From the NCBI GenBank assembly GCA_016787665.1, contig JAEUUC010000010.1:124001-188000 (forward strand): 64,000 nt of DNA. Direction: 5' to 3'. The number at the start of each line of letters is the position of its first letter. Within the stretch, counting starts at the first letter, position 1. Under the pieces are notes generated by a model, which searched no databases, was not told where the DNA came from, and worked only from the letters and a program-made list of their open reading frames with translations. A program made the translations under genes and the position numbers. Below, one piece after another: positions 18,590-25,940 of this stretch. This stretch comes from Cyclobacteriaceae bacterium (GTDB lineage: Bacteria > Bacteroidota > Bacteroidia > Cytophagales > Cyclobacteriaceae).

Positions 18590-18653
18590 AAACATAAGCT
18601 TTAATCTAACACCAAACCCCGCAATTGCAAATAGCTGCTGTTGCAGGCAGTTT
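18590..18653 (-). repeat. 64-bp island repeat, copy B
   Basis: Second copy, 81% identical to 17823-17886. It runs into the stop codon of the SEFIR gene, exactly as copy A runs up to the stop of its own gene. The sequence contains CAATTGCAAATAGCTGCTG and ends in the left arm of an inverted repeat (18640-18657). Confidence 0.8.
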
Positions 18654-18657
18654 TATC
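18640..18657. repeat. Left arm of inverted repeat around the SEFIR gene
   Basis: The + strand reads GTTGCAGGCAGTTTTATC. The reverse complement of 20096-20113 reads GTTGCAGGCAATTTTATC, which is 17 of 18 identical. This arm overlaps copy B and the SEFIR stop codon (18653-18655). Confidence 0.8.
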
Positions 18658-20089
18658 TAGTCGTCCCTATTTTGTCTAACTTAATCATGGTGTAAATTGG
18701 TCTGACTGATTCGAAGGCACCAGAGTATCTCCAGCGCCCTGAATCCGTGTCGTTGTTTTTTATCTCTGTCAGTTTAGCTCTTAGCTCGTCTGTTGTTGAA
18801 ACTGAATAAAGCATTTTTGTCTTCTCAAAATGCCTCATTGATTGTAATCTCTCAAATAACTCAAAAGTTCCTCTTGTTTTGTAAATATAGGTCATAGGGA
18901 ACCACCTTATACTATTCAATACACCAACATAATGACATAATAAGTCTGCTTCAACAATGTTATCTAATGTCAGGTTTTCGGGCACTCTTTTTATCATTAA
19001 TTCAGCCATTGGACTGAAGAAATTTCTCGAATAGGTTTGATTGTAATATGGATTTATCGACTCAATATTGAGATAAAATTTACCATAGTTTTTGTCCTCA
19101 CTTGAGCCATATTTGTCCTGGAACATATAGCTTGAATAAAGAATTTCTTCAATGAATTTGTACTTCTCATTCTTAATTGAGATTGCTATCAGGCTCAAGA
19201 ATAATTCATGGATGAAAAATCGAAAGTTATCAAACTCGTAATTAGACCAACTGCCTCTGTCGTCCTGTGGCATTGTAAGAATCGGAAGTTTTTCCAAAAA
19301 TCTAATCACAATGTCAATATCAAAGGCTTCATCTTCTTTTGTTAGCTTGTCGAAGAAATCAATAAAATCGTTTCTAAGAGGCGTATAAAGATTGATATTG
19401 TCACATATCGCTTTGCCAATTTCGAAGCTGTCCCTACTAGGGAATGTTACTGTAAAATCCTTTAGATTCGAAAAAAACTTGTCGAGGAAGTCTCGAAGCA
19501 TTGAGTTTATCCTTTTTGGATTTTTGCTCACTTGTTCGTCAAAACTTCGAACTAACGTTGTCGTCTTGTGAGTCATTGGAGTTTCCTCAAAAAGGTAAGA
19601 AGGGGCTTTACCTAGTTTTGGCTTGTTGAATGATGGTCTTTTGAAAATGTTTCTCAGTAAAGCTTCATAATTTATTTCAAAATGTTCTTGGGAAGAAAAA
19701 TCGATATAGATTCTACTCTCTAAATATGTCGGCATATAAGGATTCCCATTCTCGTCCCGTTCCGTAACTATTGGTATGAATTTTTCTTGGGAGACATTTT
19801 CGTAAATCTTTGGACTAATGATTTGCGTTTCGGTACCAACTCCTCCAGTTTTGCTATTAGCTTTTTCGGTATATTTTTTATCCAGAACGATTAAGACTTT
19901 TACAATTTCAATCGACCGCACCATCGACTCCATAAATGTGTACTTGTCGTGCCCCTCTTTTAAGTCCCACTTGTCTATTACTACGTCAACTCCGTCAGAA
20001 ACTAATCTCTCTGCGAGATTAATCACCCAGTCCTCATGGTTTGGGGTTGTCCAACTGTAAGAAATAAATATTTTAGGTGTTGGTGTCAT
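18653..20089 (-). CDS. SEFIR-domain protein, candidate defence effector
   Basis: A 478-residue protein from ATG 20089; the frame is open to 20176, but the extra 29 codons cross the inverted repeat. Residues of about 4-150 are a SEFIR/TIR-like domain: KIFISYSWTTPNHEDWV, LAERLVSDGVDVVIDKWDLKEGHD, FMESMVRSIEIVKVLIVLD, and YTEK. The W-D-L-K-x-G signature and the tryptophan after SYSW separate SEFIR from plain TIR. Bacterial SEFIR proteins have been reported to act in antiphage defence by depleting NAD; this is family knowledge, not shown here. The remaining 320 residues are helical, charged and unrecognised, and would be the sensing or regulatory half. The gene is AT-rich against its surroundings and is bounded by 18-bp inverted repeats, so acquisition as a cassette is likely. 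Confidence 0.8.
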   Translation of the reverse strand: MTPTPKIFISYSWTTPNHEDWVINLAERLVSDGVDVVIDKWDLKEGHDKYTFMESMVRSIEIVKVLIVLDKKYTEKANSKTGGVGTETQIISPKIYENVSQEKFIPIVTERDENGNPYMPTYLESRIYIDFSSQEHFEINYEALLRNIFKRPSFNKPKLGKAPSYLFEETPMTHKTTTLVRSFDEQVSKNPKRINSMLRDFLDKFFSNLKDFTVTFPSRDSFEIGKAICDNINLYTPLRNDFIDFFDKLTKEDEAFDIDIVIRFLEKLPILTMPQDDRGSWSNYEFDNFRFFIHELFLSLIAISIKNEKYKFIEEILYSSYMFQDKYGSSEDKNYGKFYLNIESINPYYNQTYSRNFFSPMAELMIKRVPENLTLDNIVEADLLCHYVGVLNSIRWFPMTYIYKTRGTFELFERLQSMRHFEKTKMLYSVSTTDELRAKLTEIKNNDTDSGRWRYSGAFESVRPIYTMIKLDKIGTTR

Positions 20090-20095
20090 TGTCCT

Positions 20096-20113
20096 GATAA
20101 AATTGCCTGCAAC
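20096..20113. repeat. Right arm of inverted repeat around the SEFIR gene
   Basis: GATAAAATTGCCTGCAAC, six bases upstream of the SEFIR start codon on the minus strand. It matches the left arm at 18640-18657 at 17 of 18 positions in inverted orientation. No clear target-site duplication is visible outside the arms. Confidence 0.8.
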
Positions 20114-20206
20114 ATCTGAATTTATGCACTGCATGTATTCGCAATATCCCAACCCCAATTTACCGCGCGCGGCCATACGCGTGACGCGGAGGGCAGGATT
20201 TTTTTT

Positions 20207-20318
20207 CTGGATGCTGTATACTGGATTCTGGATTCTATATGCTATATGCCATATGCTAAATTCTCCATCCTGGATGCCGAATTCTGTATTCTATATGCTA
20301 CATGCTGAATTCTGGATT
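20207..20318. repeat. Tandem array of 16 degenerate heptamers
   Basis: Read in steps of seven from 20207, all 16 units keep phase. Fifteen fit C-[TC]-N-N-A-T-[TGC] or a close variant; the most frequent are CTGGATT, CTGGATG and CTATATG. Fourteen of the 16 begin with CT and the other two with CC. Three more units (CTGGAGG, CTGGATG, CTGGATG) occur at 20355-20375 after a 36-base gap. The form recalls the heptameric STRR repeats of cyanobacteria, though the unit is different. Confidence 0.85.
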
Positions 20319-20380
20319 TTCCCTACTGTCAGGCTGAGGCCCGCGAAGCCTGGGCTGGAGGCTGGATGCTGGATGCGCGA

Positions 20381-20420
20381 CAACATGTTGCACCATGTTA
20401 CACCGCGTTACAAGTTTATC
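20381..20420. repeat. Four-unit degenerate decamer array
   Basis: Units are CAACATGTTG, CACCATGTTA, CACCGCGTTA and CAAGTTTATC. The first three are closely related, while the fourth is weak. The array ends about 30 bases before the start codon of the lipoprotein gene, so it would lie in or near its promoter or leader. Confidence 0.55.
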
Positions 20421-20449
20421 GCCCACCTTGGTGTCTCAAACAAAATACC

Positions 20450-20809
20450 ATGAACAGAAAGATGATTTTTACGCTGGCGTTAGCCGCCATGGGATTCCTG
20501 CTGGACTCCTGCTCCCTGCGCTCCACCACCTACATCAAGGCAAATGAACAATTCCAACTCGGCAACAACAACCACGGACGGTTCCGGGTAAAGCTTCGCA
20601 ATACGTCAGCGCAGGATATTGAGATATACCGGGCGCCCATCGATGGTGGCCGTCACTCCGGCCAATCCGTAAAGCCGGGCGAAACGGTTGGTGTGCGGGT
20701 GGAAGCCAACACCGCTTTGGTCATCGTCAACCCATCTGCGCAAGAAGCTTCCGTTCAACTCACCGTGCATGGCGACACGGGCCTGGCCATGAACTATCGA
20801 AACAACTAA
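20450..20809 (+). CDS. Small lipoprotein of unknown function
   Basis: A 119-residue protein from ATG 20450. The lipoprotein signal has lipobox LLDSC at about residues 17-21. The mature part, of some 98 residues, looks like a beta-sandwich: alternating hydrophobic residues, GRFRVKLRNTSAQDIEIYRAP, then SVKPGETVGVRVEANTALVIVNPS. That pattern fits a small Ig-like or adhesin-type domain, but no family was recognised. Upstream open codons to 20366 fall in the tandem-repeat region and are not likely to be translated. Confidence 0.7.
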   Translation: MNRKMIFTLALAAMGFLLDSCSLRSTTYIKANEQFQLGNNNHGRFRVKLRNTSAQDIEIYRAPIDGGRHSGQSVKPGETVGVRVEANTALVIVNPSAQEASVQLTVHGDTGLAMNYRNN

Positions 20810-20885
20810 AGAACGTCTGCTGACCGACTGCCGACAAAAACAACACGGCAGCCGACACGGAAACCCCATTAAGGGGGATGACTTA

Positions 20886-21809
20886 CTACGGCCGGGCCGG
20901 GGTGATGATCATGTTTCGGAACTCAATCGGGCCGTGGTCGCCCTGTAATAAAATGGGGCCGGGCTCGCCTTCGCGGCTGTCAATAGCGCCACCGGTAGGG
21001 CCGGCAATGATTCGTTCGGAAATTACCGTAACGCCATTGGCTACAATAGTTACCGTGCGGCCGACCAGGGTGATGTCGTACGTCTGCCACTCGCCCGGTG
21101 CTTTGGCCACGTTGCGATTGGGTGCCAGCAACCCATAAATGCCGCTGAAGTTAATGTCCCACGGCTCCAGGCCAAGCGCATCGTTGATCTGCACTTCATA
21201 GCGGCCGCGCAAATACACACCGCTGTTACTGCCTTTCGGGTAGCGAAACTCCACATGCAGTTTAAAGTCGGTGAACGTTTGCACCGTGCGGAGGTTAACA
21301 CCGGACTGCGGACTGCTCAAAATTCCGTTCTCCACCACCCACTGATTTTTGTCGCCATCCGGTTTCCAGCCGTTCAGGTCTTTACCGATGAGTGCTATCG
21401 GGTCGCCCCACACGGGCGGTGCCGTGCGCAACAGCGATGGTGCACGCACTCCGGTAAACGATGAGGTCTGGCCATCGGTGTAGGTCATCGTGCCAATGAG
21501 TTTATCGGCTTCCAGCAAGCCGGTAAACTCAAGGTTTTGCTTGCCCTGCTCCCACTGCGGAGGAAGGGAAAAACTGAATTTGCCATTGTCCCACTTCACT
21601 TCGGCCACGGGCCGCGCGCTGCCAAAGGCAAAACAGAAACGCCCTACGAGCGTCTCGCGCCCGGAGTGGCGTACCTCCAGCCAGGAGGGCACCTGCCGGT
21701 TGTTCCAATTAACGGTAAGATCCCACCGGCCTTCGAGTGGGTGCGGGTTTTGGGAAAAAGCGTTTACGTTGAAAACGAAAAGAAACGCGATGGCGGCTGC
21801 GTATTTCAT
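20886..21809 (-). CDS. DUF1080 (3-keto-disaccharide hydrolase-like) exported protein
   Basis: A 307-residue protein from ATG 21809, giving a signal peptide that ends near NAFSQ. The frame continues to 21905 with no signal-like sequence. The first half (about 25-125) is a beta domain of unknown role (EGRWDLTVNWNNRQVPSWLEV). From about 135 to the end it is DUF1080, a concanavalin-like jelly roll: LNGWKPDGDKNQWVVENGIL, FRYPKGSNSGVYLRGRYEVQI, GEWQTYDI, and GPILLQGDHGPIEFRNM. Members have been reported to act on 3-keto-sugars. This protein is likely periplasmic and acts on carbohydrate or glycoconjugate. It lies upstream of the large propeller gene on the opposite side of a REP-like element and may not share its transcript. 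Confidence 0.85.
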   Translation of the reverse strand: MKYAAAIAFLFVFNVNAFSQNPHPLEGRWDLTVNWNNRQVPSWLEVRHSGRETLVGRFCFAFGSARPVAEVKWDNGKFSFSLPPQWEQGKQNLEFTGLLEADKLIGTMTYTDGQTSSFTGVRAPSLLRTAPPVWGDPIALIGKDLNGWKPDGDKNQWVVENGILSSPQSGVNLRTVQTFTDFKLHVEFRYPKGSNSGVYLRGRYEVQINDALGLEPWDINFSGIYGLLAPNRNVAKAPGEWQTYDITLVGRTVTIVANGVTVISERIIAGPTGGAIDSREGEPGPILLQGDHGPIEFRNMIITPARP

Positions 21810-21984
21810 ACCGGTCTTGATTGTATTAATCAAAAGTAAGCAAGGCGGTGGTGGAATGCCAACAGACGTCTTGGTGTCTTTGTAGGGTTTAAGTGCTACG
21901 GTCATGGCGATCCGGCTTTAGCGGGAGATGCAATCTCCGCAGCCTGGCTTTCCGTGTTAATGTTCGCCTGGCGTTTGGTGTTGG

Positions 21985-22032
21985 GATTGCTTCGTCCCTC
22001 GTCCCTTCCGGGACTCGCTCCTCGCGATGACG
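21985..22032 (-). repeat. REP-like intergenic element
   Basis: On the minus strand the sequence reads CGTCATCGCGAGGAGCGAG, a GGGAC/GTCCC-type stem, then GACGAAGCAATC. Sequences of this form (GTCATTGCGAGGAGCGAAGCGACGAAGCAATC) occur as dispersed palindromic repeats in many bacteria. Here there is one copy between two minus-strand genes; no second copy was found in the window. Confidence 0.5.
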
Positions 22033-22036
22033 TATT

Positions 22037-25000
22037 CTAGTTCACTACGGGGGCTTTCTTCACGCTCAGCAATTCAATGCCTTTCTCTTTCGCCATGGTG
22101 TTGATGCGCTCCACGTTGCGGTCGATGGTGGCATTCAGTTTGCCCAACTCGTCATCCACCATTTTGGTTAGCATCTGGCGCACTTCCTCGCCCTGCTGCG
22201 TGGGGGCAAAATCACCTCCGCCCTGCTCCACCATGAGGTGCGCCAGCCGGTTGTTCATTTTGATGCCGTAGTTGAGCGGGTCTTGCACGCTGCGGTTTTT
22301 GGTCTGGTGAATGTTGTTTTCGTGCACGTTCAACTCGTCCTCGAACTTTTTCATGGCTTCGCGCAGGTCGTTGTACTGCGGCTCCGCCCCGATTTTGCTT
22401 TTCAGCGAACCCAAATCGTCCTTGATCTTACGGATGTCCACCACGCCCTGGTTAGCGTCACTCACCTTATCGCGCACCTTTGTTAAAAAGTCGAACTGCG
22501 CCTGTAACTCCGGCAACGTAGTGTTGATGCGCGGATCTTTTAGTATCTCAAACTCCTGCTCCTGGCTTTGGCCATTCACCGTAAGGCGTACTTTGTATTT
22601 GCCCGGCACCGCTTTAGGGCCGAGGTTGGGCGAACCATAAAACACCATGCCCGGAAACGTTTTGTAGCCAGGGTAGCGCATGTCCCACACAAAGCGATTG
22701 CCCCCTGCTTTTGCCGAAAGTTGCTCGGCCCGCTCTTTGGCTTTGTTGTTATAGCTCTTAATCACATCGCCATCACTTTCCAGAAACTCCAGCTTCACGT
22801 CTGCTTTCTCGTCAAGTGCTTTCACAAAAAAATGCACCATCACACCGCCCGGATGGTTTTGTCCTTCCAGCTTGCGGTTGGCTTCGCGCCAGCCCGCGCC
22901 ACCGGGCATGCGGTAGCTGGCCATGGGTTTATAAAGCACCGCCTCTTTTGCGGCCACGTCTTTCGTGAGTTGATGTAGCGGAGTGAGATCATCGATCAAC
23001 CAGAAACTGCGGCCGTGAGTGGCGGCAATCAGGTTGTCGTTCTTCACGGCTAAATCCGCAATCGGCACGGGCGGCAGGTTGAGTTGAAACTTGCTCCAGC
23101 TCGCGCCATCGTCAAACGAAATCCACATCCCTTTTTCAGTACCGGCATAGAGCAGCCCTTTGCGTTTGGGATCGGCCCGCACCACGCGCACAAACTCTTC
23201 TTTCGGAATCCCCGTGGTAATCACCGTCCACGTTTTGCCATAATCCAACGTTTTGTAGATGTACGGAGTGTAGTCGCCAAACTTATACGAAGTGGCAACT
23301 GCGTACGCCCCGCCTTTTTCAAACGGATTCACGTCAATGCTATTCCACATGTTCAGCCGGGGGCAGACATTGGCAGGCGGTGTTACGTTCTGCCAGTTCT
23401 TGCCGCCATCGGTTGTCACATGCAACAGGCCGTCATCCGAACCGGTCCAGATTTCATCTTTTGTGTTAGGCGACTCGGCAATCACAAAAATGTTAGCATA
23501 GTACTCGGCACCTGTGTTGTCTTGTGTAATCGGCCCACCTGACGATTTGAGCGTTTCGGGTTCACCGCGCGTGAGGTCCGGGCTGATGGTTTGCCAGCTC
23601 TGCCCGCCATTGGTGGTAACATGGAGATAGTTGGAGCCCGCGTAGAGTTTTTTCGGATCATGGCGGCTGAACACCAGCGGATAATTCCAGTTGAAGCGAT
23701 ACTTCATCACTTCCACGCCCGAGCCGGCCGGCAGGTCGGGCCACACGTTGGTGCTGCGCTCCTGCCCGTTGTCGAGATTCTGCATGCTCATGTAGCCTTT
23801 GTAATCGCTGCCGTAAATGATGTTGGGGTTGGTGGGATCAGGCGCCAGGTGTGCACTCTCGCCTATGGAGAGAGCGGTCCAATCGCTTTCGGTAATGGAC
23901 GTACCACTGGTGCGATGGGGAATGCGCACGCTCGTGTTGTCTTGTTGCGCCCCGAGAATGTTATACGGAAAGGCATTGTCGGTGGTGACGCGATAGAACT
24001 GTGCCGTGGGCTGGTTATGGTACGTGGTCCAGTTTTCGCCACCATCATTGGAAATTTGCGCTCCGCCATCATCGGCAATGGCCATGCGTTGGTTGTTGTT
24101 GGGATCAATCCACAGATCATGATGATCGCCATGCGGAGCATTCTTCAATTCAAATGTTTTGCCGCCATCTTTCGATACGCCATAGCTCACGTTCATCACC
24201 CACACTTTGTCTTCATTCTGCGTGTCGGCATAAATGCGGCAATAGTACCAGGCGCGTTGCAGCAGCGCACGATCCTGATTGAGGCGCGTCCAGGTTTTGC
24301 CGGCATCGTCTGAACGATACACACCCGGGGCTTCCGTATTTTCGATGATTGCCCACACGCGGTTGGAGTTGACGGGCGACACCGTTACACCAATAATGCC
24401 ATTGGTGCCTTTGGGCATCCCCGGCTTGTCCGACAGATTTTCCCACGTCTCACCGCCATCGGTGCTTTTCCAGAGTTTCGAATCCGGACCACCGCTGTCC
24501 ATGCGGTAGCCGTTGCGCTTCATGTTCCAGGTGGCGGCATACAAGATGCGCGGGTTGTTCGGGTCCATCACCAGATCGCCCGCCATGGCGGTGTCATTAA
24601 TATAGAGCACGCGTTTCCACGTGGCCCCACCATCTACTGATTTATAGATGCCACGCATTTCGTTCGGCTTCCACAAGTTGCCCATGGCCGCCACGTACAC
24701 CACATCCGGATTTTTAGGATGAATGCGGATCCGCGCGATGTGTCGCGAATCACTCAGGCCGATGTGTTTCCAGCTTGCCCCGGCATCGGTTGATTTCCAC
24801 ACCCCCCAGCCGCTGGAGACGTTGTTGCGCAGGGTTTGTTCACCCTCGCCCACGTAGATCACATTCGGGTCGCTCTCGGCTACGGCTACGGCACCGATTG
24901 TGCCTCCGAAATAGCTGTCGGTAATGTTTTCCCAGGTTTGCCCGGCATCTTTGGTGCGCCACACGCCACCGCCCACCGTGCCGAAATAGTACAGGTTAGG

Positions 25001-25183
25001 CTGGCCGGGCACGCCCGTTACTGTGCAGGAGCGGCCACCGCGAAAGGGGCCCAACTCGCGCCAACGCATACCGGAATAGAGGGCTTGGTCAAAAGAAATC
25101 GTAGGAGAAACCGCGGCCTGCTTCTTTTGCGCTTCTGATACCAGAGACAAAACAATCAAGGCGAAAACAAAAAGGCTGCGCAT
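22037..25183 (-). CDS. Large exported sortilin/BNR-type beta-propeller protein (paralogue 1)
   Basis: A 1048-residue protein from ATG 25183, with a signal peptide ending near SEAQ. Residues of about 30-720 form repeated propeller blades with the BNR/sortilin signature S-x-D-G-G-x-T-W (WRTKDAGQTW, WKSTDAGASW, YKSVDGGATW, VTTDGGKNW and others), interspersed with DPNNP and ASR-type turns. The C-terminal 300 residues switch to a beta region (PGKYKVRLTVNGQSQEQEFEI) and then a helical region (REAMKKFEDELNVHENNI). The domain order matches Bacteroidota proteins named glycosyl hydrolase or VPS10/sortilin, but no catalytic pair has been shown. It is a likely periplasmic or surface protein. A close relative lies at 31769-34960. 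Confidence 0.85.
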   Translation of the reverse strand: MRSLFVFALIVLSLVSEAQKKQAAVSPTISFDQALYSGMRWRELGPFRGGRSCTVTGVPGQPNLYYFGTVGGGVWRTKDAGQTWENITDSYFGGTIGAVAVAESDPNVIYVGEGEQTLRNNVSSGWGVWKSTDAGASWKHIGLSDSRHIARIRIHPKNPDVVYVAAMGNLWKPNEMRGIYKSVDGGATWKRVLYINDTAMAGDLVMDPNNPRILYAATWNMKRNGYRMDSGGPDSKLWKSTDGGETWENLSDKPGMPKGTNGIIGVTVSPVNSNRVWAIIENTEAPGVYRSDDAGKTWTRLNQDRALLQRAWYYCRIYADTQNEDKVWVMNVSYGVSKDGGKTFELKNAPHGDHHDLWIDPNNNQRMAIADDGGAQISNDGGENWTTYHNQPTAQFYRVTTDNAFPYNILGAQQDNTSVRIPHRTSGTSITESDWTALSIGESAHLAPDPTNPNIIYGSDYKGYMSMQNLDNGQERSTNVWPDLPAGSGVEVMKYRFNWNYPLVFSRHDPKKLYAGSNYLHVTTNGGQSWQTISPDLTRGEPETLKSSGGPITQDNTGAEYYANIFVIAESPNTKDEIWTGSDDGLLHVTTDGGKNWQNVTPPANVCPRLNMWNSIDVNPFEKGGAYAVATSYKFGDYTPYIYKTLDYGKTWTVITTGIPKEEFVRVVRADPKRKGLLYAGTEKGMWISFDDGASWSKFQLNLPPVPIADLAVKNDNLIAATHGRSFWLIDDLTPLHQLTKDVAAKEAVLYKPMASYRMPGGAGWREANRKLEGQNHPGGVMVHFFVKALDEKADVKLEFLESDGDVIKSYNNKAKERAEQLSAKAGGNRFVWDMRYPGYKTFPGMVFYGSPNLGPKAVPGKYKVRLTVNGQSQEQEFEILKDPRINTTLPELQAQFDFLTKVRDKVSDANQGVVDIRKIKDDLGSLKSKIGAEPQYNDLREAMKKFEDELNVHENNIHQTKNRSVQDPLNYGIKMNNRLAHLMVEQGGGDFAPTQQGEEVRQMLTKMVDDELGKLNATIDRNVERINTMAKEKGIELLSVKKAPVVN

Positions 25184-25361
25184 AGGCGATCCGTGTTTTT
25201 TAGATCGTTCGAATTACTAAAAAAGCTGCACCCGCGAAAGGAATTGTACTTCAACGGGAATTCGTCAACTCATTCGGAGAACCCATGCGCGGTTTTTTTT
25301 GTATTTTGGCTGCCTTGTTACCGCTCCCCTGTTAAACGGGGACAAAATTTAAAACCTGCTC

Positions 25362-25940
25362 ATGGACAGCCACGCTCTTTTTACCGAACTCTTTATTTAC
25401 CGGGTGATACTCAATTCGATTGTGATGATCTTATTGATTCGCGTGATCTACGTGCGTACGTACCATAAACGGGAGCTGTTCTTCATGTTTTTCCTGCTCA
25501 ATTTTATTGTCTTTTTGCTTTCCTACCTGCTGGAAAACTCGAAGGCATTTGGCTCGTTTGGTGCAGCGTTCGGCCTGCTGGCTGCATTTTCACTTCTTCG
25601 CCTGCGCACCGAAGCAATGACCTCCAAGGACATGACCTATGTGTTCATCATTATCGCAGTGGGGTTGTTGAACGCGATCATGAAGGGTACCTATTACGAG
25701 ATTTTAGGTGTTAACGCGATCATTGTAATTGTGGTGTTTCTGGTTGATGGGAATATCATTATGAAAAACCAAAAGACACAAGTAATTGAGTACGACAAGC
25801 TTGAACATGTGGCCCCCATGAACTACAACGAACTACAGGCGGCCCTGCGGCTGCGCACCGGGCTGGATATTCGCGAGCTCACGGTAGAGTCTGTTGATTT
25901 TCCAAAAAACAGAGCCATCATCAAAATCTATTACTATTGA
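25362..25940 (+). CDS. DUF4956 membrane protein
   Basis: A 192-residue protein from ATG 25362 with four predicted transmembrane helices in the first 130 residues (for example RVILNSIVMILLIRVIYVRTYHK, FFMFFLLNFIVFLLSYLLENS, GAAFGLLAAFSLLRLRTEAMTSKDM). The helices carry GxFGAAFGLLA and the RLRTE motif. The C-terminus is a cytoplasmic ferredoxin-like region (LRTGLDIRELTVESVDFPKNRAIIKIYYY). This fits DUF4956, a family found beside CotH-like and VTC polyphosphate-polymerase-like genes. Its stop overlaps the start of the next gene, a CotH-like protein, by four bases (TTGA), so the pair is probably translationally coupled. Confidence 0.85.
   Translation: MDSHALFTELFIYRVILNSIVMILLIRVIYVRTYHKRELFFMFFLLNFIVFLLSYLLENSKAFGSFGAAFGLLAAFSLLRLRTEAMTSKDMTYVFIIIAVGLLNAIMKGTYYEILGVNAIIVIVVFLVDGNIIMKNQKTQVIEYDKLEHVAPMNYNELQAALRLRTGLDIRELTVESVDFPKNRAIIKIYYY

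Larger units (their letters stand above)
20114..20449. other. Non-coding stretch with tandem-repeat arrays
   Basis: 336 bases between the island and the lipoprotein gene at 20450. It holds a short palindrome ATGCACTGCAT, a GC-rich piece (GCGCGCGGCCATACGCGTGACGCGG), the heptamer array at 20207-20318, three more heptamer units at 20355-20375, and a decamer array at 20381-20420. The 116-codon open frame crossing it is a by-product of the repeats and is not taken as a gene. Confidence 0.7.

Noticed and set aside
17823..18653. Classical integron attC sites
   Set aside because: No canonical pair of core sites fits both copies, and no integrase gene is in the window. I kept them as repeats of unknown kind.
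18640..20113. Insertion sequence with terminal inverted repeats
   Set aside because: The only gene inside is the SEFIR gene with no transposase motif, and no target-site duplication is visible.
20103..20453. 116-codon + strand frame through the tandem repeats
   Set aside because: Its middle residues are made by the heptamer array read in one frame; it has no domain and ends at a random stop. The region is better explained as non-coding repeats.
23591..24313. 240-codon + strand frame inside the first propeller gene
   Set aside because: Lies antisense to BNR blades; composition follows the reverse of the real codons.
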